Positions 53,151 to 62,198 are shown, counted from the first letter of the stretch. The stretch is 64,000 nucleotides of DNA from JBGANR01 sp044222225 (GCA_044222225.1 JBGANR010000003.1:124001-188000), one strand, 5' to 3'. The notes: a model not told the origin generated them from the sequence alone. Numbers and translations are program-made.

Positions 53151-54002
53151 CCGTTGCAACTGTCGGCCGGCATGAGCGACGAACTCGTCGGTCATGGGGT
53201 GCGCGGCCTGCGCCGACCAGCACAGATAGACAGGGACCGGTCCGGCGTTCGTGACAGGGAGATATCGCACCCGGGGGTGGGGGTGGCTGTCGCGGGTGGA
53301 ACTACTGGTGAGGCCGGTCGTGCCGCCGACCGCGATGGTCGCCAGCCATTCGTCGACATTCGCCACCACGACGGTGCGGGTCGGCTGCCGGTCGGCGGGC
53401 CATGACCGCAGGTCGACGGTGCCGGCGGTGGCACAGAGCGCGATACGCCTCGAGGCGAGCTGGTCGAGGGTGAGTTCGCCGAGCTCGGCGAGTGGATCGT
53501 CCGCCGCCACGGCCGCCAGACGCTGCTCGTATCCCAGCAGGGCGTGCTGCAAGCCGGCCGACGCCGGCGTGGAACGGAGGAACACGATGTCCACCTTGCC
53601 GGTGCGCAACGCGAGCCCCGGGTCGTCGACGCGGCGGATGACCAGCGTCGTGTCCGGCTGTTCGGCTTCCCAGGCACGCATCAAATCGACGGTCTGATGG
53701 CCGAGCGCCGACCAGGAGAAGCCCACCCGCAGCTGGGACCGCACGCTGGTGGCGGCGGCGATCGCGTCGTCGACACTGCGCAGGATGCGATGGGCGTGTT
53801 CCCACAGCACGACCCCCGCAGCGGTGAGTTCGAGCCGTCGGGTGGTCCGGTCGACCAGACGCGTTCCGAGCCGGCTCTCCAATTGACTCAGTGTGCAGGA
53901 GAGCGCCGGTTGGGCGATGTGCAACTCGGCTGCGGCGGCGCTGATCGAACCGCGGTCGCCGATCGCCGCCAGGGCGCGCAGATGACGCAGCTCCAGATTC
54001 AT
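53133..54002 (-). CDS. LysR-family transcriptional regulator
   Basis: A 289-residue LysR regulator: N-terminal winged helix-turn-helix ELRHLRALAAIGDRGSIS followed by AELHIAQPALSCTLSQLE, then a periplasmic-binding-like effector domain (LRVGFSWSALGH). ATG 54002 is back to back with an SDR gene at 54072 across a 69-bp gap with a perfect palindrome (54027-54042), so it probably regulates that gene. Its 3' end overlaps the truncated IS110 fragment, placing it inside the segment that split the nucleotidyltransferase gene. Confidence 0.92.
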   Translation of the reverse strand: MNLELRHLRALAAIGDRGSISAAAAELHIAQPALSCTLSQLESRLGTRLVDRTTRRLELTAAGVVLWEHAHRILRSVDDAIAAATSVRSQLRVGFSWSALGHQTVDLMRAWEAEQPDTTLVIRRVDDPGLALRTGKVDIVFLRSTPASAGLQHALLGYEQRLAAVAADDPLAELGELTLDQLASRRIALCATAGTVDLRSWPADRQPTRTVVVANVDEWLATIAVGGTTGLTSSSTRDSHPHPRVRYLPVTNAGPVPVYLCWSAQAAHPMTDEFVAHAGRQLQRATMPS

Positions 54003-54026
54003 AACCGCTGAGCATAACCCCACGAA

Positions 54027-54042
54027 AAGAGGTATTCCTCTT
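54027..54042. promoter_or_regulatory. AAGAGG-TATT-CCTCTT palindrome, candidate LysR operator
   Basis: Perfect 6-bp arms with a 4-bp spacer, midway between divergent LysR and SDR genes. Confidence 0.5.
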
Positions 54043-54071
54043 CGGCCGTCGGTGTCGATAGCGTCATCGGC

Positions 54072-54671
54072 ATGAACATTCTTCTCGTCGGTGCCGCGGG
54101 CACCATCGGCTCGGCCGTCCACCGGATCCTGCGTGAACGCGGCCATCACGTCATCACCGCCGGGCGGACCGGGGGCGACATCCAGGTCGACCTCGCCGAC
54201 GCGAAGTCGATTGCGGACATGTACGCGACGATCGGCCGGGTCGACGCGGTGGCCTCCGCCGCCGGCGTCACCCCGTTCAAACCGATCCGGGACCTCACGG
54301 GCGAGGACTACACCGCCGCGTTCTCGAGCAAGGTCCTCGGCCAGATCGAGCTGGTCCGCCAGGGCTTCGACCACGTGGGCCCGGACGGCTCTTTCACGCT
54401 GATCACGGGGGTGCTCGCGCGGTCGCCGATCGTGACCGGTGCCGCCGCCTCGATGGCCGGTGGCGCGATCGAGTCGTTCGTCCGGGCCGCCGCGCTGGAG
54501 ATCGTTCCGCAACGGATCAACGCCGTCAGCCCGACCGTCATCACCGAGGCACTCGACTCGTACGGCGACTATTTCCCGGGTTTCGCCTCGGTCGACGCCG
54601 CCGATGCGGCCCGCGCTTACGTCCGGTCGATCGAAAGCCGTGAGACCGGACGGATCTACGTCCTCGACTGA
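54072..54671 (+). CDS. short-chain dehydrogenase/reductase
   Basis: A 199-residue SDR with nucleotide motif LLVGAAGTIGSAV and a NADPH-favouring TAGRTGGD stretch. There is no classic Y-x-x-x-K: the usual tyrosine region reads GAAASMAGGAIESFVRAAALE, where the S-x-x-x-G-x-x-x-S pattern lacks Tyr and Lys, as in some small atypical SDRs paired with LysR genes. Catalysis by the usual mechanism is therefore doubtful. It ends three residues after GRIYVLD, directly before the resumed nucleotidyltransferase sequence. Confidence 0.85.
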   Translation: MNILLVGAAGTIGSAVHRILRERGHHVITAGRTGGDIQVDLADAKSIADMYATIGRVDAVASAAGVTPFKPIRDLTGEDYTAAFSSKVLGQIELVRQGFDHVGPDGSFTLITGVLARSPIVTGAAASMAGGAIESFVRAAALEIVPQRINAVSPTVITEALDSYGDYFPGFASVDAADAARAYVRSIESRETGRIYVLD

Positions 54672-55233
54672 CTGCGGACGCCGATGCGGGGATCGACGTC
54701 GCCGTGAGCGGCGACATGCATGCTCGCCTCACGGCACTCGGCTACGCCCCGCTGTCCGGAAACCATTACGTGCGCGGCGAACGGGCGATCAACCTCCTGT
54801 GCCCACCGAGGCCAAGCCGGGTCCACGGATCATCGGCGAGCGGGCGTTCGACGGCGCACCCGGACTACGGCTGGCACTTGCATCGAAGCCGATCCGTGTG
54901 GGGGTGTCCGCACAGCTCACCGCCGGCGAAACGATCGAGTTCGAGGTTCCCGTCCCCGATGTCGAAGCGGCATTCGTCCTCAAGATGCTCGCTCGAACGA
55001 TCCGGAACTCGAAACGAGACCTGCACGATATCGGGACGCTGCTGGAGATCGTGGCGACGAACCCCCGCTACCTCGCCACGAAGTGGCGGATGGACGACCC
55101 GGCGTCGACCGCTCGCGGCGAACGACGCGACGCGACACGTGAGGCCGCGCTGATGCTCCGCATGCCACCCGTGATGATTCCGGCTCGCATCCGTGCGCCG
55201 CTTCGGCACCACGTCGCCATTCCATCTCGCTGA
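54672..55233 (+). pseudogene. 3' fragment of the AbiEii-like nucleotidyltransferase gene, also frameshifted
   Basis: Directly after the SDR stop the DNA reads TADADAGIDVAVSGDMHARL and GNHYVRGERAINLL, the middle of a nucleotidyltransferase with its acidic DAD motif. At about 54797-54802 the frame changes by one base, then PTEAKPGPRIIGERAF, IEFEVPVPDVEAAFVLK and DIGTLLEIVATNP follow to 55233. One missing base (CTCCTGG to CTCCTG) explains it. This piece plus 52692-52832 rebuild one gene split by 1.84 kb. Confidence 0.65.
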
Positions 55234-55334
55234 GCCTCCCGGCACAACCCGGTCACAGCGGTGACGAGAACGACGCAGATCAAGCCGACCTGCAAGACTC
55301 GGGAGACCGCGTACAGCCCCTTTCTGAGCGCCAT

Positions 55335-55702
55335 CTAACCCATCCCCCGCTTCGCCGGCTCGTTCGCATCCGCCCACTCGACGATGTCGCCGCGATTGAT
55401 CGCCGGCGCCAGCAGATCCGGGAACGCGTCGGGGGTGCAGGCGAACGCCGGCACGCCGCCGGACAGCGAATAGCCCAGCCGAGCGGCGGCCTCGGCGGCG
55501 TCGAGCAGCGCGACGGTCTCGTGCACGGCGTCGACGTGGGTTCCCGGACCCCCTTGCACAATCCCCAGACGACGCGGTCGGTGGCGCCCGTATTCGTCCG
55601 CGGTGTCGGGACGGCGAGCTTCTGCCCGGCCTTGACCGACGGCGCGTCCGGCGCCGGGCTCAGCACCTGGTCGACGGTCCACCGCTCCCCCATGCGAACC
55701 AA
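55335..55702 (-). pseudogene. SWIM zinc-finger gene remnant joined to another fragment
   Basis: From 55693 (ATG) the minus strand reads GERWTVDQVLSPAPDAPSVKAG and VWGLCKG, matching the N-terminus of actinobacterial SWIM zinc-finger proteins, then loses frame near 55560. A second open frame continues as AVALLDAAEAAARLGY-like sequence to 55335, which I cannot assign. Both pieces are too short to be working genes. Confidence 0.45.
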
Positions 55703-55774
55703 TCATTTACACCTTCTCGACGTTCACCGCCATTCGGATGATGAAAGTCTCGGTCGGCGGTCGCGGGCGATTCG

Positions 55775-55812
55775 TAGAATCACCCATGCGCACCGAGAGC
55801 CTGCCGTCGTGA
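55775..55812 (+). promoter_or_regulatory. -10 box and leaderless 8-codon ORF before the PfkB kinase gene
   Basis: TAGAAT (55775-55780) is followed after five bases by ATG 55786 of an 8-codon ORF (MRTESLPS) whose TGA (55810-55812) overlaps the GTG of the kinase gene as GTGA. Transcription would start at or near this ATG, so the mini-ORF would be translated first and deliver ribosomes to the kinase start. Confidence 0.5.
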
Positions 55813-56768
55813 CGCCTGCCCAGCCGCACGGCGTCTTCGTCGGGCTCACGACCCTCGACCTGATCTACTCGATCGACGGGCCGCTGCTCCCCGACCAGAA
55901 GAAGCGCGCCGAACACGCGCTCGTCGTCGCCGGCGGACCGGCCGCGAACGCCGCCGTGACGTTCGTCGCGCTCGGCGGCCGCGCGACGCTCGTCACCTGC
56001 ATCGGCGCAGGTCCGCTCGCCGCGGCCGCACTCGACGATCTGGACCGCGCCGGCGTGACCGTCGTCGACGCCGCCGACGACAAGGGCCGGATTCCGGTAT
56101 CGAGCATCCTCGTGCAACGCGACACCGGCGAACGAGCCGTCGTCTCGCTGAACGACGGCGCCGTCCGGCCGGGACGGGGCGTCGACCTCGCCGACCTCGA
56201 CGTCAGCGGCAGCCTCGACGACCTCGGCGTCAGCAGCCTCGACGGCGTCGATGTCGTCCTGGCCGACGGACATCACCCGGCCCTGGCGGCGCCCCTTCTA
56301 CGCGCCGCGCGGGCACGCGGCGTGCCGACGATCTTCGACGGCGGCAGCTGGAAGCCGACGTCCGCCGACCTCCTCGCGCACGTCGACATCGCCGTCTGCT
56401 CAGCCGACTTCCGCGTGCCACCTGCGATGATCGCCGCCGACCACCGTGACAACGCTCGACCTCCGAGCACCCTCGACGCCGTCGCCTCACTCGGCCCTGA
56501 GCACGTCGCGATCACCCGCGGCCCCGAGCCGATCCGGTGGCGCTCGCCGACCAGCGGCGGCTCGATCCCCGTCCCGGCCGTCGACGTCGTCGACACTCTC
56601 GGCGCGGGCGACGTCTTCCACGGCGCGTTCGCCCACCGCCTGGTCAGCATCGCCGCCGACGCCCCGTTCGTCGACGCCCTCCGGTACGCGGCGGCCGTCG
56701 CCGCGCATTCGTGCCGACACTTCGGCACCCGGGCCTGGATCGACGACCTGCCGGACGGCATCCGATAA
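55809..56768 (+). CDS. PfkB-family carbohydrate kinase
   Basis: A 319-residue ribokinase/PfkB-type sugar kinase. The N-terminal substrate motif is AGGPAANAAVTFVALGG, and the C-terminal signature DTLGAGDVFHGAF carries the catalytic aspartate and anion hole. The sugar cannot be read from sequence. GTG 55809 is chosen because the family fold begins within ten residues (HGVFVGLTTLD); it has no ribosome site of its own, in keeping with coupling to the overlapping mini-ORF. It is convergent with the TetR gene. Confidence 0.9.
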   Translation: MTPAQPHGVFVGLTTLDLIYSIDGPLLPDQKKRAEHALVVAGGPAANAAVTFVALGGRATLVTCIGAGPLAAAALDDLDRAGVTVVDAADDKGRIPVSSILVQRDTGERAVVSLNDGAVRPGRGVDLADLDVSGSLDDLGVSSLDGVDVVLADGHHPALAAPLLRAARARGVPTIFDGGSWKPTSADLLAHVDIAVCSADFRVPPAMIAADHRDNARPPSTLDAVASLGPEHVAITRGPEPIRWRSPTSGGSIPVPAVDVVDTLGAGDVFHGAFAHRLVSIAADAPFVDALRYAAAVAAHSCRHFGTRAWIDDLPDGIR

Positions 56769-56783
56769 GGCAGCCGGACCACC

Positions 56784-57380
56784 TCAGCCGACCGCCACGG
56801 CCGCCTCGATGAAGCCCGCGCAAGTCTCCCGCATCGCGTCGAGCGACATCGTCGACGCGTGCAGCAACGCCTGGACGGCCAGGCCGTCGAGCATGCCGAC
56901 CAGCATGTTCGCGAGCCGCTGCGGATCGCCCGGCCGGGCCAGGCCGTCATCCTGGGCACGCCGGATGACGTCGGTGACGAGGTCGCGCCACCGTCCGTAG
57001 AGCCGCTCGTTGAGTTCCTGCAGTGCCGGGTCGCGCGTCGCCTCCGCCCAGAGCGTGACCCAGACCTTCCAGCCCCGCACCGAGGGTTCGTCGCCGGGCA
57101 GATAGGACTCGACGAGATCCTGCAGGACGCGCAGCGGATCCTTGCCCGATTCGAGCAGCCAACGATGCCGCTCCAGCGACTCCGTCAGGTTGTATTCGAA
57201 CGCCGCCGCGACGAGGTCGCGCTTGGAGTCGAAGTAATAGTGGATCATCCCGGAGCTGACGCCCGCCGCCTTGGCGACGTTCGCCAGCCGGAGCCCGGAG
57301 AGCCCGGCGTCGGCGAGGACGTCGCAGGTGGCGTCGAGGATCTGCTCTCGCCGTTCGGCTTCCACGCTGGGACGCGGCAC
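56784..57380 (-). CDS. TetR-family regulator (BetI-like)
   Basis: A 198-residue TetR protein. The N-terminal helix-turn-helix reads ILDATCDVLADAGLSG, then VAKAAGVSSGMIHYYF (recognition helix with HYYF). The ligand domain includes WLLESGKDP and LHASTMSLDA, close to the BetI-like subgroup. GTG 57380 has AAGGAGG seven bases upstream. It follows an acyl-CoA dehydrogenase gene on the same strand, with a large inverted repeat (57410-57472) between; it may control the acyl-CoA genes. Confidence 0.92.
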   Translation of the reverse strand: MPRPSVEAERREQILDATCDVLADAGLSGLRLANVAKAAGVSSGMIHYYFDSKRDLVAAAFEYNLTESLERHRWLLESGKDPLRVLQDLVESYLPGDEPSVRGWKVWVTLWAEATRDPALQELNERLYGRWRDLVTDVIRRAQDDGLARPGDPQRLANMLVGMLDGLAVQALLHASTMSLDAMRETCAGFIEAAVAVG

Positions 57381-57409
57381 AGCGCCTCCTTCCGTCCGAC
57401 ACCTTCCCA

Positions 57410-57472
57410 GATGTCCGTCTGAGCGAGGCGCCATGACAATAATCTCCTCGGCGGGCCGCTCAGACGGACATC
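57410..57472. promoter_or_regulatory. perfect 16-bp inverted repeat with 31-bp spacer
   Basis: Arms 57410-57425 and 57457-57472 (GATGTCCGTCTGAGCG / CGCTCAGACGGACATC) are exact reverse complements. The element lies between the end of the acyl-CoA dehydrogenase gene and the TetR start; it could be paired operators for TetR around its own promoter, or a terminator stem. Confidence 0.55.
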
Positions 57473-57507
57473 CGGGGAGCCTCGATGCGAGACCGCCGCC
57501 GGCGTCG

Positions 57508-58671
57508 TCAGAGCGTGCGCGAAATGACCAGCTTCATGATGTCGGAGGTGCCCTCTTCGATCTCCTCCAGCTTCGCGTCGCGCATCCACTGCTCCACCGG
57601 GTACTCCCGCGAGTAGCCCCAGCCGCCGAGCGTCTGCACCGCACCGTGGGTGACGAACATGGCCGTCTCCGACGCCGTCAGCTTGGCCATCGCCGCGATG
57701 CCGCGGGCATGACCACTTTCTCCACCGGCGTCGATCACCCGCGCCGCGTGGTGCACGAGCAGCCGGGCCGATTCGATGCGCGTCGCCATCTCGGCCAGCC
57801 GGAACGCCACCGCCTGATGCTCGATGATCGGCACGCCGAACTGCTTGCGGGTGCGCGCGTAGTCGAGCGCGTACTCGTACGCGGCCCGTGCGGCGCCGAC
57901 AGCGGCGGCGCCGAGCACGGCGCGCGAGATGTCGAAGGTGCCCATCAGACCGTAGAAGCCCTGGCCCTCGCCGCCGAGGCGATCGGACTCCGGAACGAAG
58001 ACGTCGTCGAAGAACATCTCCCGGCAGACGATGGCACGCTGGCCCATCTTCTTCATCGGCTCGCCGAAGCTGAGGCCCGGGGTGTCCTTGGTGAGCAGGA
58101 AGGCACTGACGCCGCCGGACCGCTTGGTGCGATCGGTCTTGGCGAACACGACGTAGAACTCGGCGGCTCCGGCGTTGGAGATCCACGCCTTCTGGCCGTT
58201 GATCCGGTAGCCGCCGTCCACCTTCGTCGCGGTCGTGACGATCGACGCGGCGTCCGACCCGGAGCCGGGCTCGGTGGTGGCCAGGGCCGTCATCACCGGA
58301 TTCGGGCCGGTCAGCGGGGTGAGCCAGCGCTTCTTCTGCTCATCGTCGCCGAGCACCAGCAGCGGGTCGGAGAAGAAGCCGTTGGAGCACACCAGGTTGC
58401 CGATGCCGGGATCGCCCCAGCACAGCTCCTCCTGCACGAGGCACTGGGTGAAGACGTCCGTCATGCCGCCGCCGCCGAACTCCTCGGGGATCATGAAGTC
58501 GGTGATGCCGACCTCGGCGGCCTTGGCGAAGATGTCGACCGGCGTGACGACGTCGGCCTCGTCGACCTCGCGCCCGCGCGGCCGGATCTCCTTGGCGGCG
58601 AAATCCCTGCACAGCTCGACGATCTGACGCTGCTCGTCGGTGAGCGGCCAGGCCGGGATGTTGGTGCTCAT
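57508..58671 (-). CDS. acyl-CoA dehydrogenase
   Basis: A 387-residue FAD-dependent acyl-CoA dehydrogenase introducing the 2,3-double bond in beta-oxidation or branched amino-acid breakdown. It shows TEPGSGSDA, the FAD-binding KAWISNAG, RTRKQFGVPI, QTLGGWGYSREYPVE and the catalytic-base region LEEIEEGTSDI with Glu. It lies five bases downstream of the ADP-forming acyl-CoA synthetase gene, forming one operon that activates and oxidises an acid. ATG 58671 is the normal start. Confidence 0.94.
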   Translation of the reverse strand: MSTNIPAWPLTDEQRQIVELCRDFAAKEIRPRGREVDEADVVTPVDIFAKAAEVGITDFMIPEEFGGGGMTDVFTQCLVQEELCWGDPGIGNLVCSNGFFSDPLLVLGDDEQKKRWLTPLTGPNPVMTALATTEPGSGSDAASIVTTATKVDGGYRINGQKAWISNAGAAEFYVVFAKTDRTKRSGGVSAFLLTKDTPGLSFGEPMKKMGQRAIVCREMFFDDVFVPESDRLGGEGQGFYGLMGTFDISRAVLGAAAVGAARAAYEYALDYARTRKQFGVPIIEHQAVAFRLAEMATRIESARLLVHHAARVIDAGGESGHARGIAAMAKLTASETAMFVTHGAVQTLGGWGYSREYPVEQWMRDAKLEEIEEGTSDIMKLVISRTL

Positions 58672-58676
58672 ACGTG

Positions 58677-60818
58677 TTACCTCGGGTTCTCTCGGGTGTC
58701 GGTGACGATCAGCGCGTCGACGGGCAGGGCCGAGTCGGTGCCGACTCGGACGGGGTTGAGCTCGATCTCGGCGATCTCCGGACGCGCGGCGACGAGCTGC
58801 GAGATCCGCGCGACGAGCACGGCGAGCTCGTCGGCCGCCACCGGGGGACGTCCGCGCCAGCCGGCGAGCAGCGGTGCGCAACGCAGTCCGGCGATCATCC
58901 GGGCGGCCGTCGGCACCGATACCGGCGCGCATTCGAGCCGGACGTCCCGGTGCAGCTCGGTCTCGGTGCCGCCGGCGCCCACGACGACGACCGGGCCCAG
59001 TTCGGGGTCGCGTCGCGCGCCGACCAGCACCTCGACGACGTGTCGCCGGGTGTCCTGGCATTCGACGACGTAGTCGCCGACACCGCCGATTCCGCAAGCG
59101 CCGTCTCCCGCCCCCAGCCGGGACCGCATCTCGGCGAAGGCCTCGGCCAGCTCGTCCGCGTCGGCGATCCCGACGACGACTCCGCCCACCTCGCTCTTGT
59201 GCTCCAGCCAGCCGGCCTTGAGGACGACCGGAAAGCGCAGGTCGGCGGCGGCGAGATCGGTGGGTTCCCGGACGACCCGGGCCTGCGGCAGTGTGACGCC
59301 GACGGCGGCCAAGAGCCCGCGGGCCGCCCAGTAGCCCGAGACGACGACCGGCTCCCCGGCAGCGGCAGCCTCGAGCCCCGCGGCCATCGCCTCGTCGACG
59401 CCCGGCACCTCGGGCGGATCCTCCCCCAGCCGCACGGCACCCGCGAGCGCGCGGAGCGTCGAATCGATGTCGCCGAACGCCGGCACGCCGCTGTCGGCCA
59501 GCACACCGGCCACCGGGGTGTCGGGCCCCATCGTGTGCGCGAACACCGGACGTCCCGTCTCGGCCGCGACCGCGCCGAGCCGTCGGGCGATCGCCGCCTC
59601 CTCATCGGCGCGGGCCGGCGCGTCGACGCCGTAGCAGCCGAAATAGCCGGTCAGCACGACGGCGTCGACCTCTCCCGACTCCGCCACCCGCCGGACGAGC
59701 GCGGGGTAGTTCGCGAGGTCGCGCTCGCCGGCCCCGGCGAGGTCGACGGGGTTGTCGCACGCCGCGCCGGCGGGCAGCACCTCGGCGAGCCGGGCCGTCA
59801 GCCCCTCGGAGAGCTGCGGCACCGCCAGCCCGGCCGCGGCGGCGACGTCGGCGGCGACGGCGCTCTGCCCGCCGCTGTCACCGATGATCGCGACCCGCGG
59901 GCCGGCCGGCAGCGCGCCGGCCAGCACGGCGCGGACGACGTCGATCACCTCGGCGGGCGTCCGCGCCCGCAGCACGCCGGTGGCGCGGCAGACGGCGTCG
60001 ACGACGTCCAGCGGTGAGGTCAGCGAGCCGGTGTGCGAGCGCGCGAGCCGCGTGCTCGCCGCGCTGGCCCCCACGGTGAGCAGCACCGTCGGCTTGCCCG
60101 CGGCGCGCAGCGCCCCGAGCACGTCGAACAGCAGGCGGCCGTCGGTGAAGCTCTCCAGATAGACGGCGACGGCCCGCGTCGCGTCATGGTCGGCGAGGTC
60201 GGCGAGCAGCTCGGCGGCGGTGACGTCCGACTGATTGCCGATGGACGCGAAGCGCGAGACGCCGACGCCGCGGCGCGCGCCGATGGTCGCGATCTCGGTG
60301 GCGAGCTGCCCGCTCTGCGAGACGATCGCCAGCGGCCCCGGCAGCAGCTCACCCCAGACCAGTTGCAGCCGCGCCTGCGCGTCGAAGACACCGAGGCTGT
60401 TGGCACCGACCAGCCGCGCCCCACCGGCGCGGATCCGGGCGGCCAGCTCGGGCTCGTCCGCGACGCCGGCGGTGATGCCGAGGAAGCCCCGCACGCCGAG
60501 CCGCAGCCCCTCGTCGACGACGCCGGGCACGTGCTCGGCCGGCACGCACAGCGCGACGAGTTCCGGCACCGACGGCGCGTCGGCGAGCGAGGCGAAGCAC
60601 GGCCGGCCGAGCACGTGTCCGGCACGCCGGTTGACGAGGTGCACCTCGCGGCGGTCGGCGCCGCGCAGCGCGCCCGACGCGAGCCAGTAGCCCCACTTCG
60701 CGGGGTCGTCCGACGCCCCGACGACGGCGACCGACGCGGGGTCGCTGAACACTCGCAGCGCCGGCGCACCGGTCACCGAAGCCGACTCGCTCGGCGCCGG
60801 TGTGGTGTCGAGCGTCAT
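58677..60818 (-). CDS. ADP-forming acyl-CoA/acetate-CoA ligase, alpha-beta fusion
   Basis: A 713-residue NDP-forming acyl-CoA synthetase. Alpha part: CoA-binding Rossmann VAVVGASDDPAKWG, then a ligase-CoA domain with VSQSGQLATE and VAIIGDSGGQSA. Beta part (~residue 490 on): ATP-grasp_5 with VLKAGWLEHKSEVGGV and EIELNPVRV. The phospho-histidine usual between domains is seen in FAHTMGP-type context only, so which residue carries phosphate is unclear. It probably activates an organic acid for the acyl-CoA dehydrogenase encoded next. ATG 60818 faces the divergent dehydrogenase gene; a palindrome lies at 60857-60876. Confidence 0.9.
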   Translation of the reverse strand: MTLDTTPAPSESASVTGAPALRVFSDPASVAVVGASDDPAKWGYWLASGALRGADRREVHLVNRRAGHVLGRPCFASLADAPSVPELVALCVPAEHVPGVVDEGLRLGVRGFLGITAGVADEPELAARIRAGGARLVGANSLGVFDAQARLQLVWGELLPGPLAIVSQSGQLATEIATIGARRGVGVSRFASIGNQSDVTAAELLADLADHDATRAVAVYLESFTDGRLLFDVLGALRAAGKPTVLLTVGASAASTRLARSHTGSLTSPLDVVDAVCRATGVLRARTPAEVIDVVRAVLAGALPAGPRVAIIGDSGGQSAVAADVAAAAGLAVPQLSEGLTARLAEVLPAGAACDNPVDLAGAGERDLANYPALVRRVAESGEVDAVVLTGYFGCYGVDAPARADEEAAIARRLGAVAAETGRPVFAHTMGPDTPVAGVLADSGVPAFGDIDSTLRALAGAVRLGEDPPEVPGVDEAMAAGLEAAAAGEPVVVSGYWAARGLLAAVGVTLPQARVVREPTDLAAADLRFPVVLKAGWLEHKSEVGGVVVGIADADELAEAFAEMRSRLGAGDGACGIGGVGDYVVECQDTRRHVVEVLVGARRDPELGPVVVVGAGGTETELHRDVRLECAPVSVPTAARMIAGLRCAPLLAGWRGRPPVAADELAVLVARISQLVAARPEIAEIELNPVRVGTDSALPVDALIVTDTRENPR

Positions 60819-60856
60819 CGGCCGGACGTCCTTCCCGTAGGATCCGGTCTATTGAT

Positions 60857-60876
60857 AACCGGCTGGCCAGTCAGTT
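60857..60876. promoter_or_regulatory. CTGGCCAG-centred palindrome, candidate TetR operator
   Basis: AACCGGCTGGCCAGTCAGTT matches its own reverse complement at 16 of 20 positions and sits between the divergent acyl-CoA synthetase and amino-acid dehydrogenase genes. The form (A-C-x-G-x-CTGGCCAG) is that of TetR operators. Confidence 0.5.
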
Positions 60877-60940
60877 TAGCGGACGACCGGCCCGGATACA
60901 TTCCGACCAGCCAGAACACCCTACCAACGAAGGACCGCCC

Positions 60941-62158
60941 ATGACGTCGACACCGAGCAGCGCCGCCGGTCCGGTTTCCAGCGAACCGGGATCGTTCCTC
61001 GAAGTCGTCTGGACGGACCCCGTCACGGGCGCGAAGGGCTACCTCGTCATCGACCGGCTGGTACGCGGCGTCAGCAGCGGCGGTCTGCGGATGCGCGCGG
61101 GCTGCACGCTCGCCGAGGTCCGCGGGCTGGCCCAGGGCATGACCCGCAAGGAAGCGATCCACTACGAGCCCGGCGCCCGGTACGTGCCGCTCGGCGGCGC
61201 CAAGGGCGGCGTCGACTTCGACCCGTACCACCCCGACGCCCAGGCGGTGCTCTTCCGCTACCTGGCCGCGATGAAGCCGCTCATCGCCGAGAACTGGACC
61301 ACCGGCGAGGACTTCGGGGTCCGCCAGCAGGACGTCGACCGCGGGCTCGCCGAACTCGGCATGACGAGCTCGGTGGACGCCGCCTACCGGAACGTCGACG
61401 ATCGCGAGGCCACCGAGGCGCGGATGCACACGGCGTTCACGAGCGTCGTCGACGGCGTCGCGCTCGACGAGCTGGTCGGCGGTTACGGCGTCGCGCAGGC
61501 CGCGCTCGCCGCGATGGACCGGCTCGGCATGCCCGCCGCCGGGACGCGGGCCGTCATCCAGGGCTTCGGCTCGATGGGCGGCGCCACCGCGCGCTACCTG
61601 GCCCGCGCCGGCGTGCGCGTGGTCGGCCTCGTCGACGTCCACGGCGTCGTCGCCAACCCGGACGGCCTCGACGTCGAGACGCTGCTGCTCACCCGCGACG
61701 CCACCGGCGGCATCGACCGGACGAAGCTGCGCGAGGACGATGTGGAACTGCCCGTCGGGCAGTGGCTGAGCGTGCCGACCGACGTGCTCGTGCCCGCCGC
61801 GATGTCCTATTGCATCGACGAGGGCAACCAGCAGGACGTGCAGGCCCGGCTCATCGTCGAGGCGGCCAACATGCCCGTCCTGCCCGATGCCGAGGCCACG
61901 CTCGCGGCCCGCGGCGTCACGGTGTCGCCGGACTTCGTCGCCAACTCGGCGACCAACGCCTGGTGGTGGTGGGTGTTCTACGGCGACATCGACGGCAGCC
62001 CGGAGCAGTCCTTTGCCAAGATCGGGAGGCGGATCCGCGCCCTGAGCGACGATATGTTCGACCACGCGCAGGAGAACGGCGTCACCCCGCGCGCGGCGGC
62101 GCTCGAGGTGGCCGCGCAGCGGCTGGCACTCATCACCGAACGCTTCCCGGTCTTCTGA
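60941..62158 (+). CDS. Glu/Leu/Phe/Val dehydrogenase
   Basis: A 405-residue amino-acid dehydrogenase catalysing NAD(P)-dependent oxidative deamination. The catalytic lysine lies in VPLGGAKGGVDFDP, the upstream lysine in GMTRKEAIHYEPG, and the nucleotide motif is VIQGFGSMGGATARY. The late NSATNAWWWWVFYGD is characteristic of an actinobacterial subgroup of unsettled specificity. ATG 60941 begins after a short Ser/Thr-rich lead. It is the first gene of an apparent operon with a DDAH-like enzyme. Confidence 0.9.
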   Translation: MTSTPSSAAGPVSSEPGSFLEVVWTDPVTGAKGYLVIDRLVRGVSSGGLRMRAGCTLAEVRGLAQGMTRKEAIHYEPGARYVPLGGAKGGVDFDPYHPDAQAVLFRYLAAMKPLIAENWTTGEDFGVRQQDVDRGLAELGMTSSVDAAYRNVDDREATEARMHTAFTSVVDGVALDELVGGYGVAQAALAAMDRLGMPAAGTRAVIQGFGSMGGATARYLARAGVRVVGLVDVHGVVANPDGLDVETLLLTRDATGGIDRTKLREDDVELPVGQWLSVPTDVLVPAAMSYCIDEGNQQDVQARLIVEAANMPVLPDAEATLAARGVTVSPDFVANSATNAWWWWVFYGDIDGSPEQSFAKIGRRIRALSDDMFDHAQENGVTPRAAALEVAAQRLALITERFPVF

Positions 62159-62198
62159 TCCGCGACGCCCAGCCGACCCGAGTCCCCGGAGGAACCCG

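Noticed and set aside
55068..55334. Minus-strand ORF with a hydrophobic N-terminus (KGLYAVSRVLQVGLICVVLV)
   Set aside because: Only the first ~35 residues look protein-like; the rest is antisense to the nucleotidyltransferase fragment. Possibly a truncated membrane gene, but unsupported.
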